A DNA stretch of 64,000 nucleotides from Bradyrhizobium sp. CCBAU 051011 (GTDB taxonomy: Bacteria; Pseudomonadota; Alphaproteobacteria; Rhizobiales; Xanthobacteraceae), in NCBI RefSeq assembly GCF_009930815.1, contig NZ_CP022222.1:6614501-6678500 (forward strand), in the 5' to 3' direction. The translations under genes were made by a program, and so were the position numbers. This document shows positions 49,787 to 57,912 of the stretch, piece after piece; the first letter of the stretch is position 1, and every line of letters starts with the position of its first letter. Below the pieces are notes generated by a model. It worked only from the letters and a program-made list of their open reading frames with translations. It ran no database searches and was not told the origin of the DNA.

Positions 49787-52700
49787 TTACTCGCCGCTGC
49801 CGAAGCGCCGCGACCACCAGCCGGCCTTGCGTGGGGCGGCTTCGCCCGATGCGGCTGGCGCCGGCTCGGCCGCAGCAGGCTCGGCAGGCGCGATCGGCTC
49901 TGGCGCGGACTGGCTGACGGAGGGCGCCGGTTCGGCCGGCGCGCTGGTCATGAAGCTGACTTTCTCGCGGACGGTCGAGCGCCGCCGCGCCGCGGCCCGT
50001 TCGGCCTCTTGTCCGGTTTCTTCAGCGGCCGGGGCGGGCCCGCTCGCAACCGGCTCCGGCTGGTCACCAGCCGCGGGCGGGGTCTCCGCTGATGCCGTGG
50101 CCGGTTCGGGCTGAACATCGGCCTGCGCCAGCGATGGCGCGGGTTCGGACGAGCCACCGTCGAAATCGGCGGCTGCTTCGGCCGCTTCCGGCGGCGAGGG
50201 CGGCCCGAGTTCGTCTGCGATCGATCCGGCAAGGCCGTCTTCCAGCCCACCACCACGCCGGCGACGGCCACCGCGGCGGCCGCGGCGGCGCGGACGCCGC
50301 TCGCCACCGGCGGGCTGATCGCCGCGGGCCATGCCCGGCTGTTCGTCGCCTTCATCCTCATCGGCCTCGCCGTCCTCGGCGATCGCGCCTTCGACGGCCT
50401 CGCTTGCGACGCGCGTCGCGTCACCGTCCTCGCGCGGGGCGCCACCATCACGCGGCTCGCCACGGCCGCGCCGGCGGCGGCGGCGCCTGCGGCGTTGGCC
50501 GTCTCCGTCGCCTTCGCCCGTCGCCGCTTCGGCGGCATCGTCGGTCAGCCCTTCGGTCTCCTCGGTCTCAACCTCGGATTCGGTTTCGATGTCGTAGGCA
50601 TCATCGTCGTCATAGGCTTCCTCGAGCTGCGGCGGGAAGGCCGCGGCCTGCGCCGCCAATAGCGCCTTGGCGGCTTCCAGCGTGTGCACCTGCTCGCCGC
50701 GGTCGATGACATAGGACTGCTGGCCGCTCACGGTGGCGTCGGCGACGACGGCCAGGGTCACCTTGAAGGCGTTTTCGAGGTCGCGCAGATGGCCGCGCTT
50801 GTGGTTCAGCACATAGAGCGCGACGTCGGTGCGGGTGCGCACCACCAGATTATGGGTGGCGCCCTTCATCAAGATCTCTTCGATGCCGCGCAGCAATTGC
50901 AGCGCCACCGAGGAGACCGAGCGCACATGACCGCTGCCGCCGCATTGCGGGCAGGGCTCGGTCGAGCTCTCCAGCACGCTGGCGCGGATGCGCTGGCGCG
51001 ACATTTCCAGAAGGCCGAAATGCGAGATGCGTCCGACCTGGATGCGCGCGCGATCCTGCCGCAGGCAGTCGGAGAGCTTTCGCTCGACCGCGCGGTTGTT
51101 GCGCTTCTCGTCCATGTCGATGAAGTCGATGACGATCAGGCCGGCGAGGTCGCGCAGTCGCAATTGCCGGGCGACTTCCTCCGCCGCCTCCAGATTGGTC
51201 TTGAGCGCGGTGTCCTCGATGTGATGTTCGCGGGTCGAGCGGCCGGAGTTGACGTCGATCGAGACCAGCGCCTCGGTCTGGTTGATGACGATGTAGCCGC
51301 CGGAACGGAGTTGCACGGTCGGCGAGAACATCGCGTCAAGCTGGCTCTCGACGCCCATCCGCGAGAACAGCGGCTGGCCGTCGCGATACTGCTTCACCGC
51401 CCGCACGTTCGAGGGCATCAGCATCTTCATGAAGTCGCGGGCTTCCTGATAGCCGGATTCACCGGCGACCTGGATCTCTTCGATTTCCTTGTTGTAGAGG
51501 TCGCGCAGCGAGCGCTTGATCAGCGAGCCTTCCTCGTAGACGAGGGTGGGGGCCTGCGACCTCAGCGTCATGTCGCGCACGGTTTCCCACATGCGGATCA
51601 GGTACTCGAAATCGCGCTTGATCTCGGGCTTGGTCCGCGAGGCACCGGCGGTGCGCAGGATGATCCCCATGCCCTCGGGCACGTCGAGGTCCTGCACCAC
51701 TTCCTTCAGCCGCGAACGGTCCTGGGCGGAGGTGATCTTACGGCTGATGCCGCCGCCGCGGGCGGTGTTGGGCATCAGGACGGCGTAACGGCCGGCCAGC
51801 GACAGATAGGTCGTGAGCGCCGCGCCCTTGTTGCCGCGCTCTTCCTTGACGACCTGAACCAGCATCACCTGACGGCGCTTGATGACTTCCTGGATCTTGT
51901 ACTGGCGGCGCGGCCGGAACGGACGTTCCGGGACTTCCTCCAGCACGTCGTCGCCGCCGACGGATTCGACGACTTCCTCTTCGACGTCCTCGCCATCCTC
52001 TTCATCGTCGTGGCCGTCGTCGCCTTCGGGAACGCGGGCGAACTCGTCCGGAGCGGCAGCGGCGTAGCCTTCACCGGCATGCTCGACATGCGGCGGCTCG
52101 TCGGCATGGGCAGCGTTGTCGACCGCCTGTTCCTGGTCATGATGCTCATCATGCGCAGGTTCAGCCGCGACTTGGGCAGGCTCAGCCGTGACTTCCGTGG
52201 CTGCCGCTTCGACCGGCGCCGCGGCGGGTGCGCCCGACTCCGATTCCGCAACCGGCGTTTCGCTTACGGCATCCGCCTGTTCCTGCGGCGCCGTCGTATC
52301 GTCATCATGGTGGCCGTGCGGCTGATCGTGATCGTGACCATGCGTTTCGTGTTCGTGTGCGTCATGGTCATGATGGGCCGCATCCTCATGATGTTCGGCA
52401 TCGTGCGGCTGCGCTTCGGCATACACGCCGTCGTGCTCATGCTCGCCGCCTTCATAGGGCTGGGCCGCCTGCGAGGGATCCTGGCCGGCGTTCTCGATGA
52501 CATCGCTCTGGACGCGGTCGCCATGGCCGCGGCGGCGCGCATTGCGGTGGCGCGAGCGGCGGCGGTGGCTGGAGCGGTTCTCGCTCTCTTCCTCGGCTTC
52601 GCGATGGGCGCGCTCGTCGGCCTCGATCAGCGCCTGACGGTCGGCGACGGGGATCTGATAGTAGTCCGGATGAATTTCGCTGAAGGCCAGGAAGCCATGG

Positions 52701-52894
52701 CGGTTACCGCCATATTCGATGAACGCCGCTTGCAGCGACGGCTCTACGCGTGTGACCTTGGCGAGATAGATATTGCCGCGCAGTTGCTTGCGCTGGGCGG
52801 TCTCGAAATCAAATTCTTCGACGCGGTTGCCGCGAACCACAACAACCCGGGTCTCTTCCGGGTGGGTAGCGTCGATCAACATCTTGTTGGGCAT
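49787..52894 (-). CDS. rne: Ribonuclease E
   Basis: 1,035 aa endoribonuclease, core of the RNA degradosome and of rRNA/tRNA processing. ATG 52894 starts MPNKMLIDATHPEETRVVVV. The S1 domain begins at 35 and is split by an approximately 235-residue acidic and His-rich insertion (about 95-335). The catalytic core has SIDVNSGRST and LIVIDFIDMDEKRNNR (metal-binding Asp residues) and the zinc-link CPQCGGSG. The C-terminal 300 residues are Arg/Glu/Ala-rich low-complexity scaffold ending KAGWWSRRFGSGE, expected to bind RNA and degradosome partners. Monocistronic with a long upstream region, consistent with autoregulation. Confidence 0.97.
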   Translation of the reverse strand: MPNKMLIDATHPEETRVVVVRGNRVEEFDFETAQRKQLRGNIYLAKVTRVEPSLQAAFIEYGGNRHGFLAFSEIHPDYYQIPVADRQALIEADERAHREAEEESENRSSHRRRSRHRNARRRGHGDRVQSDVIENAGQDPSQAAQPYEGGEHEHDGVYAEAQPHDAEHHEDAAHHDHDAHEHETHGHDHDQPHGHHDDDTTAPQEQADAVSETPVAESESGAPAAAPVEAAATEVTAEPAQVAAEPAHDEHHDQEQAVDNAAHADEPPHVEHAGEGYAAAAPDEFARVPEGDDGHDDEEDGEDVEEEVVESVGGDDVLEEVPERPFRPRRQYKIQEVIKRRQVMLVQVVKEERGNKGAALTTYLSLAGRYAVLMPNTARGGGISRKITSAQDRSRLKEVVQDLDVPEGMGIILRTAGASRTKPEIKRDFEYLIRMWETVRDMTLRSQAPTLVYEEGSLIKRSLRDLYNKEIEEIQVAGESGYQEARDFMKMLMPSNVRAVKQYRDGQPLFSRMGVESQLDAMFSPTVQLRSGGYIVINQTEALVSIDVNSGRSTREHHIEDTALKTNLEAAEEVARQLRLRDLAGLIVIDFIDMDEKRNNRAVERKLSDCLRQDRARIQVGRISHFGLLEMSRQRIRASVLESSTEPCPQCGGSGHVRSVSSVALQLLRGIEEILMKGATHNLVVRTRTDVALYVLNHKRGHLRDLENAFKVTLAVVADATVSGQQSYVIDRGEQVHTLEAAKALLAAQAAAFPPQLEEAYDDDDAYDIETESEVETEETEGLTDDAAEAATGEGDGDGQRRRRRRRRRGRGEPRDGGAPREDGDATRVASEAVEGAIAEDGEADEDEGDEQPGMARGDQPAGGERRPRRRGRRGGRRRRGGGLEDGLAGSIADELGPPSPPEAAEAAADFDGGSSEPAPSLAQADVQPEPATASAETPPAAGDQPEPVASGPAPAAEETGQEAERAAARRRSTVREKVSFMTSAPAEPAPSVSQSAPEPIAPAEPAAAEPAPAASGEAAPRKAGWWSRRFGSGE

Positions 52895-53606
52895 TTTTGG
52901 ACTCTTGACGGGGGCGGGCGCGGTGCATGGCGCGCGCAAATTGCGCGGCCCGGTGACGCGACGGTCCACCTGATTCGGGGGTGAGGGGAAGGCCAAAACG
53001 CACTTCTTGGCGCCGCGCCGAACGGGGGCCCACCAGGACGATGCGACGTGCGAAGCTTTCGCTTCGCGTCGGCGCGATCGTTCCGTGGATCTTGGTCGGC
53101 AACACAGTCTGGCGCATCAAGCGTCGGCCCGTCTGAACATGTTGGCGGAAAGGGATACCGCCGTATCTATCGCTGAAAGCCCGGTTCGGCGCCTAAACGC
53201 CCGCCGGCCATCGCATATCGGACCGTTTGGGGTCCGGATAATCAGTTTTGCCGTGTCTCAAACCGTCCCTGGAAAAAGACCTGGGACCGGACGCCGCTCG
53301 GGCTCGAAACCGCCGCTCCGTGTCAGCCGCGCGCGGCGCTGGCTGTGGAGGGATCGGGAAAGACGCAGGAGACCTTCGGTTCCGAAAGCTCCGGCGCTGC
53401 ACCGGGAGGCTGAACGCGACACAACCGGGAGTATTAGCCGTCAGCCCCTCGTACATACGTGGATTGGGGGCTCCGTGCAAGGGAACCTTCCGGCGAGCGT
53501 CGCAACGCGGCAACACTTGCGCCTTTTCACGGATCAGGCATTAAGCTGCGATTAACCCTGTGGTCCTAATGCGGTAAGGGAAGGCTCCTCCGGAGGCATC
53601 GAATCG
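52895..53606. other. 712-bp divergent region between rne and amiC
   Basis: No supported gene; long frames here have compositions typical of shadows. RNase E usually autoregulates through a long 5' leader, so much of this may be rne leader on the minus strand. A CtrA-type TTAA-N7-TTAA site (53541-53555) lies near amiC. Confidence 0.5.
53541..53555. promoter_or_regulatory. CtrA-type binding site upstream of amiC
   Basis: TTAA-GCTGCGA-TTAA matches the full alphaproteobacterial CtrA motif TTAA-N7-TTAA, 52 bp before the amiC start. CtrA controls cell-cycle and division genes, and AmiC splits septal peptidoglycan, so the link is biologically sensible. Confidence 0.5.
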
Positions 53607-54935
53607 TTGGCGAGCCGCGCAAATCTCCTTGTTTTGCTGGGATGTGGCCCGTTGTGCGCCGCAGCATTGCTATGCACCCAGATGATCAGCCCCAGCGCAG
53701 CCCAAGGGGTGGCGCCTCAGGCGCCGGCCTCGGTCGCCGCTGCCCCCAGCCCGGCGGCGGGATCGAATTTCCCGGTCGCGTCTGACGCCCGGCTGGCTGG
53801 CGATGCCAGGCAGACCCGTTTCATCCTCGATCTCGACAAGCCGATTCAGTTTCGTGCCTTCGCGCTGGCCGACCCCTATCGCGTGATCGTCGATCTTCCC
53901 CAGGTCAGTTTCATGCTCCCGGCCGGGATCGGCACGACGGGCCGGGGGTTGGTCAAGGCGTTTCGCTACGGTCTCGTCATGCCGGGTGGATCGCGGATCG
54001 TGTTCGACCTGACCGGGCCGGCCAAGATTGCCAAATCCTATGTGCTGGAGGCGGCCAACGGCCAGCCGCCGCGCTTGGTGATCGAATTCGAAGAGATTGA
54101 TCGCACCACCTTTGTCCAGTCGTTGCCGCCCGAAAACCGTCCCGAATTGCGGCCCGCAATTGCCGAAGCCAACGCCGCCACCCCGGACGCCGCAGCCGCG
54201 GCGAAGCCTGCGGCCCCGCCTGACAAGAGGCCGGTGGTCGTGATCGATCCCGGCCATGGCGGCGTCGACAACGGCACCCAGGCCGGCGGCGCCGATATCA
54301 TGGAAAAGAACCTGGTGCTGACCTTCGGCCTGGCGCTGCGCGACCGGATCGAGAAGTCCGGCAAGTATCGCGTGGTCATGACCCGGACCGACGACACGTT
54401 CATTCCGCTTGCTGACCGTGTGAAGATCGCTCGCAGCGAGGCGGCGGCACTGTTCGTTTCGATCCATGCCGACGCCTTGCCGCGCGGCGAGGGCGACGCC
54501 CAGGGCGCCACCATCTACACATTGTCCGACAAGGCTACCGACTCCGAGGCCCAACGTCTGGCAGATGCCGAAAACAAGTCGGACGCGATCGGCGGGGTCA
54601 ATCTCACCGACGAGCCGACCGAAGTGGCCGATATCCTGATCGACCTGGTCCAGCGGGAGACCAAGACCTTTTCAAACCGGTTCGCGCGGGTCCTGATGGG
54701 CGAAATGAAGAACACGGTGCGGATGCACAAGCACCCGCTGAAATCGGCCGGCTTCCGGGTCCTGAAGGCGCCCGACGTGCCCTCGGTGCTGGTCGAACTC
54801 GGCTACGTCTCCAACAAGGGCGATCTTGAGCACCTGGTGTCGGAAAACTGGCGGAACCGGACCGTCGGCTCGATGGCGCAGGCAATCGATACGTTTCTGG
54901 CCAAACGGCTGGCAACTAACGGGCCGGGCAAGTAA
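53607..54935 (+). CDS. amiC: N-acetylmuramoyl-L-alanine amidase (AmiC-type)
   Basis: 442 aa. It cuts the amide between muramic acid and the stem peptide to separate daughter cells. Signal sequence with LLVLLGCGPLCAAALLCTQM, an N-terminal AMIN localisation domain (about 65-170, TRFILDLDKPIQFRAFALAD), an Ala/Pro linker, and an Amidase_3 catalytic domain (about 207-435) with VVIDPGHGGVDNG (zinc His), the Glu of KNLVLTFGLALRD, LFVSIHADALP (zinc His) and VLVELGYVSN (catalytic Glu). The start is TTG 53607 preceded by GGAGG; no ATG fits. It is followed by the PBP1A genes, a cell-wall cluster. Confidence 0.95.
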   Translation: MASRANLLVLLGCGPLCAAALLCTQMISPSAAQGVAPQAPASVAAAPSPAAGSNFPVASDARLAGDARQTRFILDLDKPIQFRAFALADPYRVIVDLPQVSFMLPAGIGTTGRGLVKAFRYGLVMPGGSRIVFDLTGPAKIAKSYVLEAANGQPPRLVIEFEEIDRTTFVQSLPPENRPELRPAIAEANAATPDAAAAAKPAAPPDKRPVVVIDPGHGGVDNGTQAGGADIMEKNLVLTFGLALRDRIEKSGKYRVVMTRTDDTFIPLADRVKIARSEAAALFVSIHADALPRGEGDAQGATIYTLSDKATDSEAQRLADAENKSDAIGGVNLTDEPTEVADILIDLVQRETKTFSNRFARVLMGEMKNTVRMHKHPLKSAGFRVLKAPDVPSVLVELGYVSNKGDLEHLVSENWRNRTVGSMAQAIDTFLAKRLATNGPGK

Positions 54936-55184
54936 AAAGCCCGGTATGCATTGCGTAGAAGCGCGCTGAAAAGCATGCCGTTTGGCGGCCCAAGCCCTAG
55001 TTTGGCCACAGCGGCAACGGTATAGATCGGATAGAAAATCGCGTACTGGTCTTCGGAATCGGTCAATATTGTCCGCCGGACCTTTTTTATTGTTCGACCG
55101 CGTAGTGGCGCCCGTTCGGGGGGATTGCCGCGTTTGGATAGCCGCCGCAGTTGACGGCGCAAGGGTTGGAACGGAACGTCAATA

Positions 55185-57707
55185 ATGCGCTTGCTGGTCC
55201 GGTTTCTGGGTTTCCTGTTCGCCGCCGGCACGGTCGTGTTCCTGGTCGGCGTAGCCGGCGTCGCGGGCGCGATCTGGCATTTCTCCAAGGACCTGCCCGA
55301 CTACTCGCAGCTCCAGGATTACGAGCCGCCGGTGATGACGCGCGTGCACGCCTCCGACGGTGCGCTGCTCGGCGAATATTCCAAGGAGCGCCGCCTCTAT
55401 CTGCCGATCCAGGCCGTGCCGAAGCTCGTCATCAACGCGTTCCTGGCGGCCGAGGACAAGAATTTCTACGAGCACGGCGGCATCGACTTCACCGGCATGG
55501 CGCGCGCGGCCGTCCTCTACGCGCAGAATTTCGGCTCCAACAAGCGTCCGCAGGGCGCCTCGACGATCACCCAGCAGGTCGCGAAGAACTTCTTGCTGAC
55601 CAACGAGGTCTCCTTCACCCGCAAGATCAAGGAAGCCTTGCTGGCGATGCGCATCGAGCGCGCCTATTCAAAGGACCGCATCCTCGAACTCTATCTCAAC
55701 GAAATCTATCTCGGCCTCGGCGCTTACGGCATCGCGGCGGCCTCGCTGGTCTATTTCGACAAATCGGTGAATGAACTCACGATCGCCGAAGCATCCTATC
55801 TGGCGGCGCTGCCCAAGGCGCCCGCTGCGCTGCATCCAGTGCGCAACCGCGATCGCGCGGTCGAGCGGCGCAATTACGTGGTCGATCGTCTCGTGGAAAA
55901 CGGCTGGATCAAGCAGGCCGACGCCGACAAGGCCCGCAAGGAACAGCTCAACGTCACCAGCACCCGCGGTAACGCCGCGCATACCTTCGCGGGCGAGTAT
56001 TTTGCCGAGGAAGTCCGGCGCGACATCTTTGAGCGCTACGGGGAAAAGAAGCTGTACGAAGGCGGCCTGTCGGTCCGCGCCACGCTCGACCCGAAGATGC
56101 AGGTGATGGCGCGCAAGACCATGGTCGCGGGGCTCGTGAGATATGACGAGGCGAGTGGCTGGCGCGGCGCGCCGTCCAAACTGGACATTTCCGGCGACTG
56201 GGGCGTGAAGCTCGCCGACGTCAAATCGCTGAGCGACATTGCGCCGTGGCGGATGGCCGTGGTGCTGGAGACATCAGACCAGTCGGCGCGGATCGGTTTC
56301 CAGCCGGGCCGCGAACTCGGCGGCGCCGTCAGCAAGCAGCGGCAGACCGGCATCATCACGCTCGATGGTGTGCGCTGGGCCAAGGCCGCATCCGGGCCCG
56401 CCAAGGGCAGGACGCCGACCTCGGTGGCGCAGGTGCTGTCGCCGGGCGACGTGATCTATGCCGATCCGCTGTTCGACAAGGAAGGCAAACCGGTCGAGGG
56501 CCAGTACCGGCTGCGGCAATTGCCGGAAGTGTCCGGCGCGATGGTCGCGATGGACCCGTGGACCGGCCGCGTGCTCGCGATGGTCGGTGGCTTCTCGTTC
56601 GACCAGAGCCAGTTCAACCGCGCGACCCAGGCCTATCGGCAGCCGGGCTCGTCGTTCAAGCCGCTGGTCTATTCGGCGGCGATGGATAACGGCTATACGC
56701 CGTCGACCGTCGTGGTCGACGCGCCCATTGAAATCGACCAGGGGCAGGGCGCCGGCGTCTGGCGTCCGGAAAACTATTCGTCGGGCAGATATGGCGGGCC
56801 GACGACGCTGCGTAACGCGCTCCGGCAATCGCTGAACACCGTGACGGTGCGGCTGGCGCAAGACATCGGCATGCCCTTGATCGGCGAATATTCGAAGCGG
56901 TTCGGCGTCTATGACGAACTGCCGAATTACCTGTCCTATGCGCTCGGCGCCGGTGAAACCACGGTTATGCGCATGGTGACGGCCTATTCGATGTTCGCCA
57001 ATGGCGGCCGCCGGGTGAAGCCGACGCTGATCGACCGCATCCAGGACCGCTACGGTCACACCATCTTCAAGCATGACGCGCGCGAATGCCGCGGCTGCGA
57101 CGCGCCGGGCGGCTGGAAGAATCAGGCCGAGCCCCAGCTCGTCGACCGCCGCGAGCAGGTGCTGGACCCGATGACGGCCTACCAGATCACCTCGATGATG
57201 GAATATGTGGTGCAGGCCGGCACCGCGACGGTGGTCAAGGAGGTCGGCAAGCCGATCGCCGGCAAGACCGGCACCACCAACGACGAAAAGGATGCATGGT
57301 TCATCGGCTTCTCGCCGGACCTCGTGGTCGGTATCTATGTCGGCTTCGACAAGCCGCGCAATCTCGGCCGCGGCATGACCGGCGGTCATCTCGCCGCGCC
57401 GATCGCCAAGGATTTCCTGAAACTTGCGCTCGCCGACAAACCGGCTATCCCCTTCAAGGTGCCCGCTGGCATCAAGCTGGTTCGCGTCGATGCCAAGAGC
57501 GGCATGCGCGCCGGCCCGGGCGAGGGCGGTCGCACCATCCTGGAGGCGTTCAAGCCAGGCACCGCGCCGCCGGACAATTACTCGGTTATCGGCGTAGCCG
57601 ACATGGATGGCCGGGTGCCGCAGGGATACCCGCAAGGGTATCAGCAAGGATATCAACAGCCCGACGCCGGCAACATCATGCGTCCCGGCACCGGCGGCCT
57701 TTACTAA
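55185..57707 (+). CDS. mrcA: Penicillin-binding protein 1A (first tandem copy)
   Basis: 840-aa bifunctional peptidoglycan synthase. N-terminal TM helix (residues 4-32), glycosyltransferase 51 domain with catalytic Glu90 in AAEDKNFYEHGG, GASTITQQVAKNFLLT and RKIKEALLAMRIE; an OB-like linker region; transpeptidase domain with SxxK S489-K492 (PGSSFKPLVY), SxN in RQSLNTV and KTGTTND. A CRGCDAPGG loop with two Cys lies before KTG. The tail has GYPQGYQQGYQQP. ATG 55185 begins MRLLVRFLGFLFAAGTVVFL. A second full-length copy follows. Confidence 0.96.
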   Translation: MRLLVRFLGFLFAAGTVVFLVGVAGVAGAIWHFSKDLPDYSQLQDYEPPVMTRVHASDGALLGEYSKERRLYLPIQAVPKLVINAFLAAEDKNFYEHGGIDFTGMARAAVLYAQNFGSNKRPQGASTITQQVAKNFLLTNEVSFTRKIKEALLAMRIERAYSKDRILELYLNEIYLGLGAYGIAAASLVYFDKSVNELTIAEASYLAALPKAPAALHPVRNRDRAVERRNYVVDRLVENGWIKQADADKARKEQLNVTSTRGNAAHTFAGEYFAEEVRRDIFERYGEKKLYEGGLSVRATLDPKMQVMARKTMVAGLVRYDEASGWRGAPSKLDISGDWGVKLADVKSLSDIAPWRMAVVLETSDQSARIGFQPGRELGGAVSKQRQTGIITLDGVRWAKAASGPAKGRTPTSVAQVLSPGDVIYADPLFDKEGKPVEGQYRLRQLPEVSGAMVAMDPWTGRVLAMVGGFSFDQSQFNRATQAYRQPGSSFKPLVYSAAMDNGYTPSTVVVDAPIEIDQGQGAGVWRPENYSSGRYGGPTTLRNALRQSLNTVTVRLAQDIGMPLIGEYSKRFGVYDELPNYLSYALGAGETTVMRMVTAYSMFANGGRRVKPTLIDRIQDRYGHTIFKHDARECRGCDAPGGWKNQAEPQLVDRREQVLDPMTAYQITSMMEYVVQAGTATVVKEVGKPIAGKTGTTNDEKDAWFIGFSPDLVVGIYVGFDKPRNLGRGMTGGHLAAPIAKDFLKLALADKPAIPFKVPAGIKLVRVDAKSGMRAGPGEGGRTILEAFKPGTAPPDNYSVIGVADMDGRVPQGYPQGYQQGYQQPDAGNIMRPGTGGLY

Positions 57708-57912
57708 TCCGAGAGCCCACTGCAATCGCACGCTGTGCTTGCGATGTCGCCGATATCGACCCAGCATGCCGGGCGGCATCGAAGAAAGTGAATTGCCCGA
57801 TTTCGACCATGTGAGCATGGGATAGCGTCAGACGGCGAATCCTTGGGTAGAGGGTTTGCGCACGAATGAACGTCGGGAATTACGACGCAACAGTTGGAAT
57901 GAAACTTTGGTA

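Noticed and set aside
50684..52984. 766-codon plus-strand frame opposite rne
   Set aside because: Shadow of RNase E created by GC-rich codon structure; no family motifs.
53007..53555. 182-codon plus-strand frame between rne and amiC
   Set aside because: Arg-rich shadow-like composition, no ribosome site, and it would span the CtrA-type site.
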